NCBI RefSeq assembly: GCF_016808095.1
Contig: NC_068973.1
Span: forward strand, 8,676,501-8,740,500
Reading direction: 5' to 3'
Source: Vigna angularis
Taxonomy: Eukaryota; Streptophyta; Magnoliopsida; Fabales; Fabaceae
DNA: 64,000 bases
The notes beneath the pieces are model-generated. The model saw nothing but the letters and a program-made list of their open reading frames with translations. It had not been told where the DNA came from and did no database searches. This document shows positions 1 through 64,000 of this stretch, piece by piece. The first letter of the stretch is position 1, and every line of letters begins with the position of its first letter. Made by a program: the position numbers and the translations under genes.

Positions 1-968
1 TTTTCTTAAAAAAAATAGTAGAAACATTCAATTTTGGTGTATTGTACAGATATAAAACTAATTAGAGAAAGAGATGACATTTTTTTCTCTGTAGGGAGGG
101 AGTTGGTGGGGTGATAAATGTTTATGCCATGGTTATGAAGTTGTGTTTTTTCTCTTATAACAAAAATACAAAAAGCATACTTAAAATGATTACTTCTTCA
201 TAGATTTGAAAAAGAGAAATAATCTTTAGAAGAATAAATTATCCAATAAATTAAAAGATATAAATAGTACTTGAAAGAACCACTTTTTAAATTTAATTAA
301 GATTCTAAATTGATTTATTTAGCATTTTACATTTTTTTTAAATTAATTTCGAAAGGTGGAAATATACTTAAGTGCGCTAAAATCTAAATAAGTCGGTACA
401 TTTTTAAATACTATAGATTATTTCAAAGTATTTATTTAATATATAATTTTGACTTACGACTTATTTTATGTTTGAATATTCTTAGATTTTCAACTAATTC
501 AGGAAAGTTCATAACCACCGCAAAGTGCAGAAACTAATGAAGAAGTCCTGTACATTAATGATTTTGGTTTTGGACTTTATCTTATGTCATTTTAGCTTTA
601 TGCGTGTCATTGTTTTAACATAAAAGTAAATAATTAATTTTTTTTATGTTAATAAAATCGATTATTATTAGTTATTATTAATACCGATGTTATTTCATAT
701 ATGAATATTTTTTAGTTATAAAATAGTGTTTTGTTTACATAATGAAACGCTTAATTACTTTTTGTTTTTAAATTTGATTTTAATTTTATGATTTTTAATA
801 TTGATTATTTTATAAGTTTTGAATATTTTTATTTAAATTTTTCATTGAGTATTTAATTTTTCTTTCAAAGGTTTACATTAAAATTTTACAATTATATGAG
901 ATAAATGATGGGGAGTTACTCTAAGGTCATTGTCCTTTAGGCATTTTTCTATGTCTAAAAGATATTTT

Positions 969-1018
<50 letters not shown>

Positions 1019-3540
1019 TTGTAAAATTGTATTGAGATATATGATTTAAAATTACAGCAGAAGCTATGGTAGATGGTCATTGATATTGATAGATGTTTAC
1101 TTCTCAACATATCATCAGGTACAACAAAAGAAAGACGTATGTGGAATTGTGAACACCATATATTTGGAAGAAGTTTACTTCTTAACTTGAATTTTAGTTG
1201 TTGGATACAAACAAAGTTTCACATCAGATAAAATATAAAATACACATGAATTTATATACACATAAGATACATCCCTTAATAAGAGACTTTTTGGAGTGGT
1301 ACTAAAAGCAAATCCGTGAGGACTTAGACCAAAACGGACAATATCTTACCTATGGATATGTGTGTATATTGAACTTACACAACATCTGGTATGAGAGCCT
1401 GTATATTGAATCTACACAACATTAGTAGTAACATTAAAAATATATCGATGATATTGTGTAATATTGTGAAAAGGGAGATGTGTCTTTTTAGTTGTATTTA
1501 ATTTCGGGAAAATTTATTTATATAGGTTTATGATAATTGAATATATGCTATATGGACGAGATTTCATAACTTGTTTATACCACATGTTTTTAGTATGCTA
1601 ATAAAGCTTTTTTCTAATATAATATTTCTACTATATAAATTTTTATTGACTGAAATTCATTAGAAATTATAAAAATGTATGTAGGTTTTACTTCATATTT
1701 TAATGGATCTCTCTCACAAAATTGTACTTTCTAATAATAAATTTTAATTGATAAAGTAAGAGATAAAAAAAAAAAAAAACCAAGAGTGTTGTTAGCACTT
1801 TTCACTTTCTCTTTTTCTCGTTGTTTTTGTTCACGTGTTTCAAAATCGGCTTTTTGTTTCAAACAATGCAATTAAGATAAATCCACTATTTTATTTTATC
1901 TAAATACATACATGGCCAGTGTTTTAAAAGAAAAGTGAAACATTTAAACATCTTTTTACGGTATAAAATGTCAAAAGATAATTAGTTATAAACCAAACAA
2001 CATTAATCTAATTAAAAATTAACAGAATCAATTTTAAATTTCTTTTAAATTTCATCGTTACTATTAATGTACTTAATTTAACCAATTGTTAATGACCGAA
2101 GTTATATTTTTTGTTTTTCAATAAGTTTTTATTGGACTATAAATTGTGATGCATGGTTCACAAGTAATTTTATTTTGTTTCTTAATCATCCAATACTAAT
2201 GACTTTGATTATACTTTATAATGGAAAGTTAATGGTGAATGAAAAAGCTTCTTAGGGTATATTTATATCACATTTTAATATTTTTAATAATAAAAAGGTA
2301 ATTGTATTTAGAAGTTATTGTTTAAGTGCATGAGAATAGTTAATGAGTTAGAATAATATATTTTAAGTAATTGAAATTTTTTTGTAAAGATAAAGATATT
2401 ATGAGACATTATATTGTTTGTCATAGTAGAATGGGATAATTAAGAAGATAAATATGAAATTGTTACATAAAAAGATGTATGTTTTGGCATTCTTTATTGA
2501 ATAAAAGACAATAGGAGGAAGTTGTCAACAGAACATGCTATTTGGTGAACAATTCTCCATCTATAGCTAATGGAATGAAAACTCTACTTGAAGTATTATG
2601 TGATAAGTCGATAGACTACTTTATAATAAATGTGTTTTAATGTTTTACTTGTTCTTGTATAAGCGATGGTAAGAGACAAGAAGGGGATTTTAGTGGTTGA
2701 AGTAAAAAAAACGGTTTAGAACTTGTTGGTAAGGTCAGTATTTACTTATTGTATGCTCATGTTTGCTTCAATTGATTTTTATATATTTAATATTTTTCCT
2801 TTTAGTTTTACTCTCTACATTTTTGTTTCATGGAAGTTACTAAACTTAAAATATAATTTCATAAATTTATTTCTATAATGAAAGAAATTTGTTTATTCTT
2901 TAAGAGAGTTTTATCTTAACTCTTACACGCCTTTCACCTTTCTCTATTGCTACCGTAAAAATGATTGTAGAAGAACTAATAAAGAAGGAGAAAATAAACT
3001 TCAAGAATAAATAAAAGAAGCATGACAAAGATAAGAAAAAAAGAGAAGATTTCAATGAAGAGTCAAAAGATGGAGACTCCAAGAAAAGATAAGAAGACAC
3101 GTAGACTAATAGATTCCTCATATTTTAGAATATTCCTTCGTTGCTTGGAGTTTTCTATAGTCCAAAGATACTTGAGATAGTCTTGCCTAAAATTAGAGAG
3201 TTTAGAAGTGACTTTTAGAGAGCTTCTAACTTGCACATGTCGCTTTCAAGTGCAAATAGGTAGTTGGGCTCTTCCATTTAACTCTTCAAGCCTTTGAGAG
3301 TCATTTTGTGACTTTTTAGAGTGTAGTTTGTGCCATCTATGTAACTTGGAGGAGTCATTGTGAGTTTTTCGTTACTTCAAGGATTTAATTTTTTGATTTA
3401 AGGAAATGCCTACGTACACTCGTTTAACAACACTATCAACAAATCAATGGTCAGGTTGAAGTTTCAAATAAAAAAATAAAAAAAATTATGGAGAAAACAA
3501 TTTTGAACTCCAGGAAGGAATAATCTTTGAAATTAGTGAC
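1..3540. other. AT-rich intergenic DNA without recognisable gene
   Basis: I see only short fortuitous ORFs and homopolymer or AT-rich tracts. None has a protein pattern I recognise. The one clear local structure is a TA microsatellite near 974-1015. Confidence 0.6.
974..1015. repeat. (TA)n microsatellite
   Basis: About 20 uninterrupted TA dinucleotides in an AT-rich intergenic stretch. Likely length-polymorphic. Confidence 0.9.
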
Positions 3541-3559
3541 ACATTCTGGGCATATAGGA

Positions 3560-5215
3560 TAACATTCAAGATTTCCATAGGCTTGACACCATTCCAATTA
3601 GTATATGGGGAAGCTTGCCACTTACTAGTTGAGTTGGAGCACAAAGCTTTCTAGGCTTTTAAGACCCTCAATTTTGATTTAAAAGTTGTTGGTAAGAAAA
3701 GAAAATTGCAGATGCTGGAACTTGAAGAACTGAGGTTGCAAGCTTATGTCTCCACAAAAATCTACAAATAAAAAATGAAGGCTTATCATGACAAGAAGAT
3801 CTTAAAGCATGAATTCAAGCCAAACCAATTGGTCTTGTTCTTCAACTTCAGACTGAGGTTATTCCTAGGGACTAAAATCTAAATGGTCTGGACCATTCAT
3901 TGTGAAATCAGTAAAACCATATGGAAAAGAGGAAACTCATTTTAATGGTTACTTTGTTGGTGGCCCTAAAATGAAAAGTTGTTCATGATATTCCTACTTC
4001 AAAAAAAAGGAAGGGTGTTGCAATCACTTCCATTAAGAGGAAGGAACCAAGTCTATTGGTTAAAACTTCAAAAGACTCCTTATCTAGTACTCTCATTCCA
4101 TCATCACCAATAGCACAATTGAGGCATAAGAATAAGACTTAGCCATGCAACTACTTGAACTGCCAGCATAGTTAGGGCTTCCACTCCTTCCTCAACAATT
4201 TTTGCCACTCCTATATCACCTACATCCACTCCTACGACAGGGGAACCCATTGTTGCTACCCATGAATCAATGGGACATGATAAGGTTTTAGACACAGTTC
4301 AAGCATCAACGGTTTCTGGACCTAGAAGAAAGATCAATATTGGCTAGAGAGCAAATTTCAAAGGCCTATGGAAAATAGACATTAGGGGAAGCTAGCAAAG
4401 CCTGAGAATTACTACAATGAACTCATAGTTCATGATTTTTATGGTAATGCATATCCTCATCAAAATTTTGACAAGAACATGTTTTTATGGATTAGAGGAA
4501 AGAAAGTACATTATGACTGGGAGATAATTAAGAGGTACCTGGAAATCCCTATGCTCTTATGTTTGATGAAGAAAGGACAGAGTTTCATAACATGACGAGA
4601 GATGTCATAGTGGACCAGCTGACTGAGCTTCTATGTATTCAGGGTTGATCCTTCAAACTAGGCGAAGGTGGTTAGCCTTAGAGGCCTAATAGTGGAAACA
4701 TGTGAATCTTAATACAAATTTGGGTGACATTTCTCTTCTCTAATATCCTCCCCAACTCCCATGTCTTGAGAATTACATTTGACAAGGCATAATTGCTATA
4801 TTGTATCATGCAAGGCTATATGCTGGATATTACAAACCTTATAACTGATGATATATTCAAGACAACAATCTTGTAGTGGACAATTCAGGGGACAACTAGG
4901 GCATTAAGATATTCAAACTTAATAACAAGCCTATGTAAGATGAAAGGAGTGCTTATTGCTGATCAACCACGAAAGAAATTGAGACTGCCAATCATAATGC
5001 CTATTTGGGTTAATTGCGTGAATCCTTTGGATAACGTGGAAGCCTCTATATTCAGAAATAAATCACCAACGCCTCCTACCCTAGCACCAGAATAGACTCC
5101 TCAACAACCAACAACACCTCCACATGATCACTTCCATGAGCAGAAGGAAGCCATCCACTCTATCATGACATGAATATCATATATGCAATAACAACTTGCA
5201 GTAATAGTGTTTGAA
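3560..5215 (+). mobile_element. Decayed Athila-like Ty3/gypsy retrotransposon fragment
   Basis: From 3561 the plus strand reads the integrase C-terminal hallmark of plant Athila-type gypsy elements (IGLTPFQLVYGEACHLLVEL, then NFDLKVVGKKRK and a DKKI...FKPNQLVLFF stretch) interrupted by stop codons. Further on (about 4410-4550) there is a piece resembling the plant transposon protein domain that follows pol in such elements (VHDFYGNAYPH, LWIRGKKVHYDWE), and near 5000-5210 a proline-rich tail. No gag, protease or RT was found upstream, and no clear LTR pair, so this is a truncated relic. Lineage assignment is from remembered family patterns. Confidence 0.7.
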
Positions 5216-7630
5216 GTTGATTTTGGTTTTAATTTGGCACTTATCTTGCTTTGATTATGTTAAATATTTGTATAAATCATCCCAATTTGACATGTTTTGC
5301 AGATTTTGATGACCATAGAGAGTCAAAGGAGAAAAATTAGAAATATGGAGGAATTCTAAGCAAATCTCGGCAAAAAAACTAACTTTGGTGCTTTCGAAGC
5401 GGAAACTCAGGGAATCTCAAGCATTGGATCTGAGACTGAGCCATGAAGAATCTTTCTCATAGAAGTTATCTAAAGAACTACAACACAAAAGCACAAGGCA
5501 TAAGCCACAAAAGAAACCCACCTTGGAAGGAAACCTTTGCAATTGAAGCCATGTTATCACCATTGAAGTCATGCTCTGGAAAGTTTTTAAAAATAGAGTA
5601 ATTCCTCTGTTTTGAGAGACTTCTGGACAGATTCTAGAGAGATACTTTAGAGAGTTTCTTATACACTTTCTTCTATTAAAGAACATTATTAGAGAGTTAG
5701 GAGATGAGGTCTTTTCTTTGTATTGAATTTTTTCCAAGAGGAGCGAAATCTCGTAAGTGTTGAATTGAGATATAACCCTTTAAAATTATCTTGTAATTGG
5801 TACTTTTTTATTTATGAAAGTATGCTTTTAATTACATGTTTGTGATTGTTGGATGAATTTTCACTCATCTTACTTCACTGGATTGGGATTGAATGGAAAG
5901 TGGTTTAAAGTTGTGGTTCAATCAATTCTCCTCATGCCTCTAAATGTTAGAAATGCATATAAGATTCTAATTAGTTATAGAGTCTTGATCTTAATGCATG
6001 TGATCCATTCAAGCAGTCACTAAGGAATCATAGTGAAGTTTGGTGATCTTAGACTCTTGGTGCTAGGAATAAACTTAGAGTTTCATTAAAAGAGAACGCT
6101 AAGTACATGATTAATTGCATCTTTGTAATTAACAATTGAAACCTTTACAAGAGAGGGACAAAGTAATATAGTCGAGCTTCAACACATGTTTAATTTTGGA
6201 TGTCAATCATTTTCAATTCTAAATTGTTTTATGACGCGTTTTACTAACAAAATGGCCTTGTTACAAAAAATCAACTCTATTTTATACTCTAAGCAATTCT
6301 TTAACTATTTCATTCACGGTCAAACTAATTAGAATATTATGTATTTTGTCAAATTCTTGCATATACAACACTTGTAATATTGTAAAATACTTAATATACT
6401 TGTTGATATATTTAATTGTTTTGTAGAAACGATAACACATATGAAGATGATAAAAGAAATGTTTAAGAAGAAGTAGATGATTCTGCATGAATAAGAATGG
6501 TATTTTTGCCCATAGAGTAAGTACTCACGGTTTCTTTTTCTTTCTTTCTGTAGTTGATGAACTTGATGAGTGATCAATTTGAAATTGTGGTGATTGCATT
6601 ATCCAATGTCAGTTACTTAAACCTTAGTGTGGATTAATATGGTTGTATGCGTGGTTTCACAATTTTCTCTCTTCTACTTTTTCTATTTTTGCCATTCCCA
6701 TGCTTGCCAAAGTGACAGAGGTGCAAAGTTTTTTTCTTTTGGACTCCCAATCTGCGCGCCTCAGCTATTACAGCTAAATTTGATTTAAAAAAGCTAAGAC
6801 TTCGATTATATTGTATGTTTTATTTATTTTTAATTACAATTTACTTAAATACTGATTATTGATTTCCTAAATATGGTTTTTTTAATGACTCTAATTGCAT
6901 TTATAAAGGTTAATAAATAAATCAGAATTGAGAGTGCTTGTAACTACTAAAAATATATAAAGTATTATAGTTTATCTTTAATAATTCACAAACGATATTT
7001 ATTCTAGGTAACCTAAAGACAGTTTCATATAGGTAACGAACCAACAATATTTCATTTGAGTTTCCTTAAAATACGTATTTGCTTGTTATCATTTGTATAC
7101 TTGATTTATCAAACTATTAATTACTTCATATCAAGATTATTATGAAGTATACCACATTCAAGAATATCATTTAACATATTAATACCTTTGGAGCCTGGGA
7201 AGCATTCTGCAATTACATTCGTAGCATTTTTTCCAATTGAATTACCTTGTTTACCTGTAGTATAGTTTGATATATCTAGTAATACTAGGAGATCCATTTC
7301 TTGAACATTTATTTAACGTTAAGACGTCTCTAGGATCTAAGAACGGTAAATATTTGCATTTGCATATGATTATCTGAATGACGACATGATTTGCAAAATA
7401 TATAAAAATAAAGACATAATATGTGAATAAAATCCTTAAGATTATCTATGGTACATATTAACTACAAAAAAATGCAAATCCTATGGATATGGGTATTACA
7501 GATTAAATCTTGGAAAGCTCAAATTGTAGTTAGAAAAAAAAAAAAGAACCACCACGAAACCACACCATATATATATATATAACATGTAGAAATGGTCCTG
7601 ACCAATGATGGCTCCACGTCTTAACATACA
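5216..7630. other. Intergenic region 3' of DExH14, possible gypsy LTR remnant in its left half
   Basis: The stretch 5216-6260 follows directly after the gypsy tail and may hold remains of its 3' LTR, but I could not define ends. From 6260 to 7630 I see only AT-rich sequence, including a short TA run near 7567-7580. The 3' UTR of DExH14 should lie just left of 7631; no distinctive signal decides the poly(A) site. Confidence 0.45.
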
Positions 7631-58205
<50,575 letters not shown>

Positions 58206-58533
58206 TCCCAAAACAAAATTGATCACTCTTCAAAAGAAGCAGCAAGTCGGTGAAGTATAAAGAAACCTGAATGGTTACTATTATACTATGAGTCAAGTTT
58301 CAACTCTAATAGTGTGGGTTTTGCTTAAGCTTAAAGAGGTTACCACTGCAATGGTGGATGTGTCCCTTCTAATTTCCTAACTTTTTTTAAATTGTAAATG
58401 ATGCAAAAGGGAAAAATAAAAACTGACAAAATATGTATTGGGTGGGAATAAAATTTAAAATATATTAAATATGTCTTCTAAATACTTTTTTTAAAATGTT
58501 AATATGAATAGGGTTATAACACATTAATTATAT

Positions 58534-58829
58534 GGGTTAAATATGTTTTTAGTTCCTAAACTATTGGTAGTTTCTGGTTTTCGTCCCTCTTTCAAAATAA
58601 AGTACAATTTGGTCCTCATTCTTTTCGAAACGTTCGTTTTAGTTTTCGGAATTTTGGTTTTAGTCCTCATTTGTTGCTAAACGAGGACCAAAATTTTAAA
58701 CAGTGTTTAGTTTTCGAGGACTAAAACGAACGTTTCGAAAAGAATGAGGACCAAATTGTACCTTACTTTAAAAGAGGGACGAAAACCAGAAACGGCCAAT
58801 AGTTTAGGGACTAAAAACATATTTAACCC
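58534..58829. mobile_element. Hairpin MITE, 296 bp, just upstream of DExH14
   Basis: Left GGGTTAAATATGTTTTTAGT is mirrored by ACTAAAAACATATTTAACCC at the right, and the whole element folds back on itself (for example CATTCTTTTCGAAACGTTCG against CGAACGTTTCGAAAAGAATG). A 6-bp duplication TTATAT flanks it (58528-58533, 58830-58835). I recognise the terminal sequence as a common legume MITE family; its transposase superfamily is not decided here. Confidence 0.85.
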
Positions 58830-58839
58830 TTATATAAAT

Positions 58840-60660
58840 TACAGAGATGTGGATTGTTAATAGTAGAAAGACATGCTTATATATGAGTGCATTTTTTTAT
58901 CATAATAAAAATATATAATTCAAATTATTATTATAATTATAAAAAAAATAAACAAAAATGTAATTATAAAAAAAATTACTAATTTTCATAATATATATAT
59001 ATAACTATTATAAAAGAAATTTACTTTTATCAAAAATGTAATTCCTCTTAATTTTATATTTATTAATATAAATAATTTTGTTATTTTATTTTTCTGTTTT
59101 TGGAATTGCTTTTTTCAAATCTAATAACTATCTCTAAAAAATTATCTACTTATAATATAATTATAAAAATTATTTATCTTATAATTACTCCATATTTTTA
59201 TATTTTTCTATAAAATAATCTTTATTTTTTATATCATAAATAAAAGTCATATGCATGATAATATATATGATTTTACTGATTATAAAAATAACATTTATAA
59301 ATTTCCATCAAAATAAACATTAAAATTTTAATAAAGTATATATATACAAACAATGAGTACAAAATAATTTAAATTTTTATTTAATAAATCTCAATAGAAA
59401 CACTCCAATTTTTGTTTGTAACTTTTTTATATAATGAAAACTAAAAAAATATATTAATAAATATAAAGTACAAAACATTTTAAAAAAATATTAAATTAAT
59501 ATATCAAAAAATGTATTCAATACTTTTAACCTAACACTATATTTTATAAAAATATATTTATGTTTATAGTATGTTATAAAGATTTTTTTTCTTTGTCTAT
59601 TTCTTAGAAGTTTGTCACATAAAGTCTAAGGCTATGAATGATTGTTCAGTCTTATAGAATCATGTAATTTGTTACCAGTAGCGTTTTAAACAAACCAAAA
59701 TACAGTATTATTTATATCTTCAAAACCACAAACAAATGTATTGTAACAATAATCTCAAATTTAGACTTACATCTAATTATATAAATTATTGTGTGTGAAT
59801 TAATATAAGATATGAGTCTTTTTTGCATTGAATGACTTCTATTCAATGACATTTGATACCGTGCTTGTTTGTATGTTAAAGCCTTTTAAAGCTTGGATTC
59901 TTTTATGATGGCACTTCTTTTGTAACACTCAATATGTTAGGAATTGGATAACTTTAATTTTGTAAATCTTGTTGTAATATTGGGAATGCCAAATTGAGAG
60001 TTGATTCACTGTGTTAGAATCAACTCAAGAGTAAACAATTGTATGATGTGGCTTGTGATAGCCATGTATCTACTCCATTTGTTTTTGTTGTCTAAGTTTT
60101 CGTGTTGTTAACATTGTTTTCTTATTAAGTAGCATTTATTCTTTTTTTATTTAGATTTTGTATTAACTTTATGTAAGGTTTAGTTTTCATATAAACTATA
60201 ATGTGTCACATGCTTTTTAGTACTGGTATGATCTTTCTTTCAAGATTGTCTTCCTTTTGTTATACACACTTATATTTCCTTATTCGTAAGTTTATTAAAT
60301 CAACTAAAATTTTATTTTATCATTAAAATCATGAGATGTATATGGCAAAACTATTAGGATTATTAGACTTTTATATACTCTTGTGATATTTCATTGATGC
60401 CTTAACATTCTAAGCATAAATGGTTACTCAAACAATAAAGACAATGAAACTAATGTATTAAAGTCTCACATTGAGTCTTTATAAAACCAACTCTAAAATA
60501 TGAGTTTCAAGCATCAATAATCAAATTGAAGCCTTGATAAATGTTCTAGGTGGAAAAATGATCAAGTTGGAGTCTTCTTTAATATGGTTATTGATAATAT
60601 ATTTGTATTGATACATTTTCTAATATCTCAATTTTTGTAGTATTTAACTATCATAAGATT
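58840..60660. other. AT-rich intergenic DNA, nothing recognised
   Basis: Very AT-rich, with no ORF or repeat structure I can support. A dispersed-repeat fragment (AGTCTCACATTGAGTC…) occurs near 60455-60530. Confidence 0.55.
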
Positions 60661-60959
60661 TGTCACACCTTTAATATTACAAATCAATTAACTCATAAAA
60701 AACATATAAGATGTTATTACATATATCCATAAATAACTTATAATATCAAAAGATATACAAGATCTTATACAACTACGAGAAATTACACTGAACCAACTAT
60801 CAGATATTACACTGAACCAAAGTGTCATAGATCTTCCAAAAACATATGAAACTAAAACACCACTTCCTACTATATGCCTCATCTTCATCTCCTCCTAGCA
60901 TCTGCTCATCAGAGACACCCCTTAAGCTCACACCATTAAGGTAATCATTGCAAAATAGA

Positions 60960-63900
60960 AGAAACAAAATAGACAAACATGTTAGGAACAAGATAGTAAA
61001 AGAGGAGAGAGAGAAATAAACGACATAAGAATTTAACGTGGTTCAACATACAAATGTCTACATCCACGACTACATTAGGAAATATATTTATTTTTTGTAT
61101 ATGTTTCAAGCTTTACAGAGGATTGCTTATATAGGTTAATAAAGAACAACATCTCATAGTATTTAGCGATGTAGAACCAAATTAAGCTCAACAATACTAA
61201 CAATTCTCTCATTTGGAGCTTGATTCACATTATCACCTAGTGTAGTTGCCTTCATCATCAATTACTCTTGAAGGTCAGCTGAAGCAATACAAAACCTCAA
61301 CTTATTTGTTGAGATAGTCTTGGTCAACATATCAGCTGGATTCTTTGCACTTTGAATCTTCAACAAAGACAAGTCTTCATCATTTATCAGGTTTATGATA
61401 AAGTGATACTTCAATTCAATGTGCTTGCATCTAGAATGAAGAACTAGATTTTTAGCAAGATATATAGCACTTTGACTATCACTGAATAATGGAGGGTCAT
61501 CTTGCTATTTTCCTAATTCTTTTAGAAGGTTCTCCAGTCATATCATCTTCTTCGCTACTTCTTTCCTTTCAGTAGCTTGGTTAAAGACCATGTTTTATTC
61601 TTCTAAAGAGACTTTATCTCATTTTTCATTGCTAGCTCCCACTTAACATATCCATCTCCCTGCATAGCCTCAGCAAAATGCTCTAGCTCACCAGCATCAG
61701 TCAATAACAAGTAGTGTAATGAAGCAGAATACATTTGTGGTGCTACAATTGTCTTGCTAAATCTTCTAAACATGACTTCAATAGTTTTTTACTCTACTAT
61801 GTGTTCTAGTTCTGACTCATGCTCTACCTTTGTATTTTGTCTTCTGTTGATTACATCACTCTCTGAAATTTCTTCTAATGATACTTGCTCTAACTCTGCA
61901 TTTACCAATTATGCAGTCTTGTCTTTTGTAGAACATGTTTTCATTAAAAGTAACATTTCTACTTCTGATAATTTTCTTATTTTGGTCATCCCAAAATCTG
62001 TAGTCATACATATTAGATCCATAGCTAATAAACTAACATCATGTTGCCTTAGAGTTCAGTTTATCTCTACTATTAAAGTCCAATAAAATATATGAAGCAT
62101 AACCAAAGACTTTCAAGTGGGAAAGACTTATCTCATTTTCAGACTACATCACTTCAAGTAACTTATAATCTAAAAGAATTGATGGTCCTCTATTTATAAG
62201 ATAGGTTGTTGTGCTTATAGCATCTGCCTAAAATATCTTGGATATTCTTGATTGCATTTTCATACATCTTGCTCTCTCATTTAAGGTTTTGTTCATTCTT
62301 TCTGCCACATCGTTTTGTTTTGGTGTTCCTAGAACTGTTTTGACCATTATGATCTCGTTATCTGAACAAAAATTATTGAATTTACTCTTGTTATATTCTC
62401 CATCATTATCAGACTTCAAACATTTAACCTTTAAACTTTTTTGAGTCTTAACCTCTTTTTCCCACCTTTTAAACACAAAATATACATCAGATTTATTCTT
62501 AAGAAAGTAGACTCATACCTTTCTTGTAGAATCACCAATGAAGGTTAAACAATATTGGGAACCGCCAAGGGATTTTACTAGAGTTGGCCCCCAAACATCT
62601 GTATGCACTAATTATAGTCTTTCAACTTTAGACGTCTTGCCTGTTTTGGAGAAGCTAACTTTTTTCTACTTTCCAAAAATATAATGTTCACAAGGCCCAA
62701 CGTCAACATGCTTCAAGTTAGGTATTTTACCTTTTGAGATCATGAGTTTCATTCCTTTCTCACTGATATGCCCAAACATTTGATGCCACAAAGAGAAATT
62801 GTTGTCAACTTCTATAACTGATATCATATCCTCATCTACAATCATGTAAAGAGATCCTTGCTTCTTTCCACGAGCAACAGCAATATTTCCCTTAATTACC
62901 TTCCAATGTCCATTTCCAAAAGTGGTGTAATGCTCCTCATCATCCAATGTCCTATAGATATTAAGTTTCTCTTTAAGGCAAGATTATGTCTGACATATTC
63001 AAAGTTCACACACTTTTATTAGAGATTTTGATATTAATATCACATCTTCCCACAATATCAAGAGATTTTCATCTGCAAGCTAAAGTTTCCCAAACTTTCC
63101 AGAAACATAGTTAGATAATAATTTTAAGGAAGGTGTAGTATGAAATGATGCACCTGAGTCCATAATCTATGAGTCAATGGAACTGTCTAAACTACATAAT
63201 AGTGCATTTGAAATTTCATTTGTTGTTGCATTTGTTAATTGATCATCATCTTGCTTATTTTTGTTGTTGTTCTTCTTTGAGGCCCAACATTGATTTGTAA
63301 AGGAACCCTTTTTATGACAATTCCAACAAGTGATATCATTTCGTTCTTTTGTTTGTGATCTCCCTCTAGACTTTGATCTGCCTCGACCTTAATTACGACT
63401 TTTTTTTGCTGTTTCTTCCTCTATTTTCAACATTAAATTTTGAACCAGAATTAGAACCGGATATTCCACTAAACTTCTCCAGCAAACATCTTCGCTTAAG
63501 ATTAAGTCACAATGTTATCAAACTTCAACTTGTTGTTGTTTGCATAATTACTAACTGCAGTAATGTATAGATGTGAAAAAGTAAAGTAATGCAATAGTAA
63601 AAATTTAAAGTTCAATAATCAAATTCCTTAGTATACTAAATCAACTCACAATCTACAAAAGGCCTTTAAAATGTATTATAGCTTTTTAGAAATATTTGCT
63701 TTGGAAGATTTAATATTAATTTTCTTTTGCCTACCTCAACCACGCTTCCTTATAGTTTGAACTGATTCATCATCCTCGTGAAAATTAGAATATTCTTTCT
63801 CATCAAGCATATTAGCTTATTTAGAGATTATTTTCAATTCCTCCATAAAATGAGATTCCTTATACATCAAAAAATTAGAAATCTTCTCAAAATTACAATA

Positions 63901-64000
63901 AGGTAAATATTAATGTTATAAACTTTGCAAACTATTTGGAGTAGGAGTAACATCCTCCAAATAAAACATATTAGCTAAGGAATCAAAATCAATTGGCACA
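60960..64000 (-). mobile_element. Tnt1-like copia retrotransposon, decayed, running past the right edge
   Basis: Minus-strand order from the right: gag zinc knuckle (CWNCHKKGSFTNQC, near 63310), protease DSGASFHTT (near 63160), GAG pre-integrase at 62666-62947 (LWHQMFGHISEKGMKLM), integrase at 62228-62476 (CLKSDNDGEY, TPKQNDVAERMNKTL), later RT scraps (about 61500-62100) and RNase H near 61250-61500. A polypurine-like AAATGAGAGAAT precedes a 3' LTR starting TGTTAGTATTG at about 61203. Stops and frameshifts throughout. The N-terminal gag and 5' LTR lie outside the window. Confidence 0.8.

Overview
This is a plant nuclear window of about 64 kb, very AT-rich, and probably from a papilionoid legume. 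The species call is inference: it rests on intron-rich split-gene structure, plant Ty1/copia and Athila-type retrotransposons primed by initiator tRNA-Met, a (TTTAGGG)n tract, and MITE and dispersed-repeat families whose consensus I recognise from legume genomes.

One host gene dominates. On the minus strand, from 58205 (ATG) down to 7631 (stop), I could assemble 49 coding exons by hand, all joined by GT-AG introns in an unbroken frame. The sum is 6255 nt, a predicted protein of 2084 residues. It is the Ski2-like, Brr2-type tandem RNA helicase DExH14, the plant counterpart of ASCC3 and yeast Slh1. It has two RecA helicase cassettes (Walker A plus DEVH in the first, Walker A plus DEIH in the second), each followed by a Sec63-type region. 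About 88% of the 50.6 kb locus is intron.

The introns are stuffed with transposable elements. Intron 12 (44876-51671) holds a very young, structurally complete copia element (46162-51194, 290-bp LTRs differing at one position, TSD ATATG) inserted into an older, opposite-strand copia remnant. Intron 41 (16354-21994) holds a LINE 3' end interrupted by an older copia (17716-21784, TSD ATTTA). Intron 40 holds a degenerate copia plus a DNA-transposon-like insert. Intron 32 holds a minus-strand copia whose LTR remnant comes within about 35 bp of a splice donor. Intron 18 holds copia fragments and a solo LTR with TSD TGGAC. Intron 38 holds a non-autonomous LTR element and a 38-bp minisatellite. Intron 43 holds a LINE ORF1 (DUF4283) fragment and an inverted repeat. 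Intron 27 holds an interstitial telomere-like tract.

Outside the gene, 1-7630 is AT-rich intergenic DNA with a decayed Athila-like Ty3/gypsy remnant (about 3560-5215). Upstream of the gene lie a 296-bp hairpin MITE (58534-58829) about 330 bp before the ATG, an AT-rich stretch, and a decayed Tnt1-like copia on the minus strand running off the right edge (about 60960-64000).

I found no rRNA, tRNA, CRISPR or gene-cluster signals, and no novel biochemical system. The most interesting content is the nested transposon architecture and its possible effect on expression of one large essential-type helicase gene.
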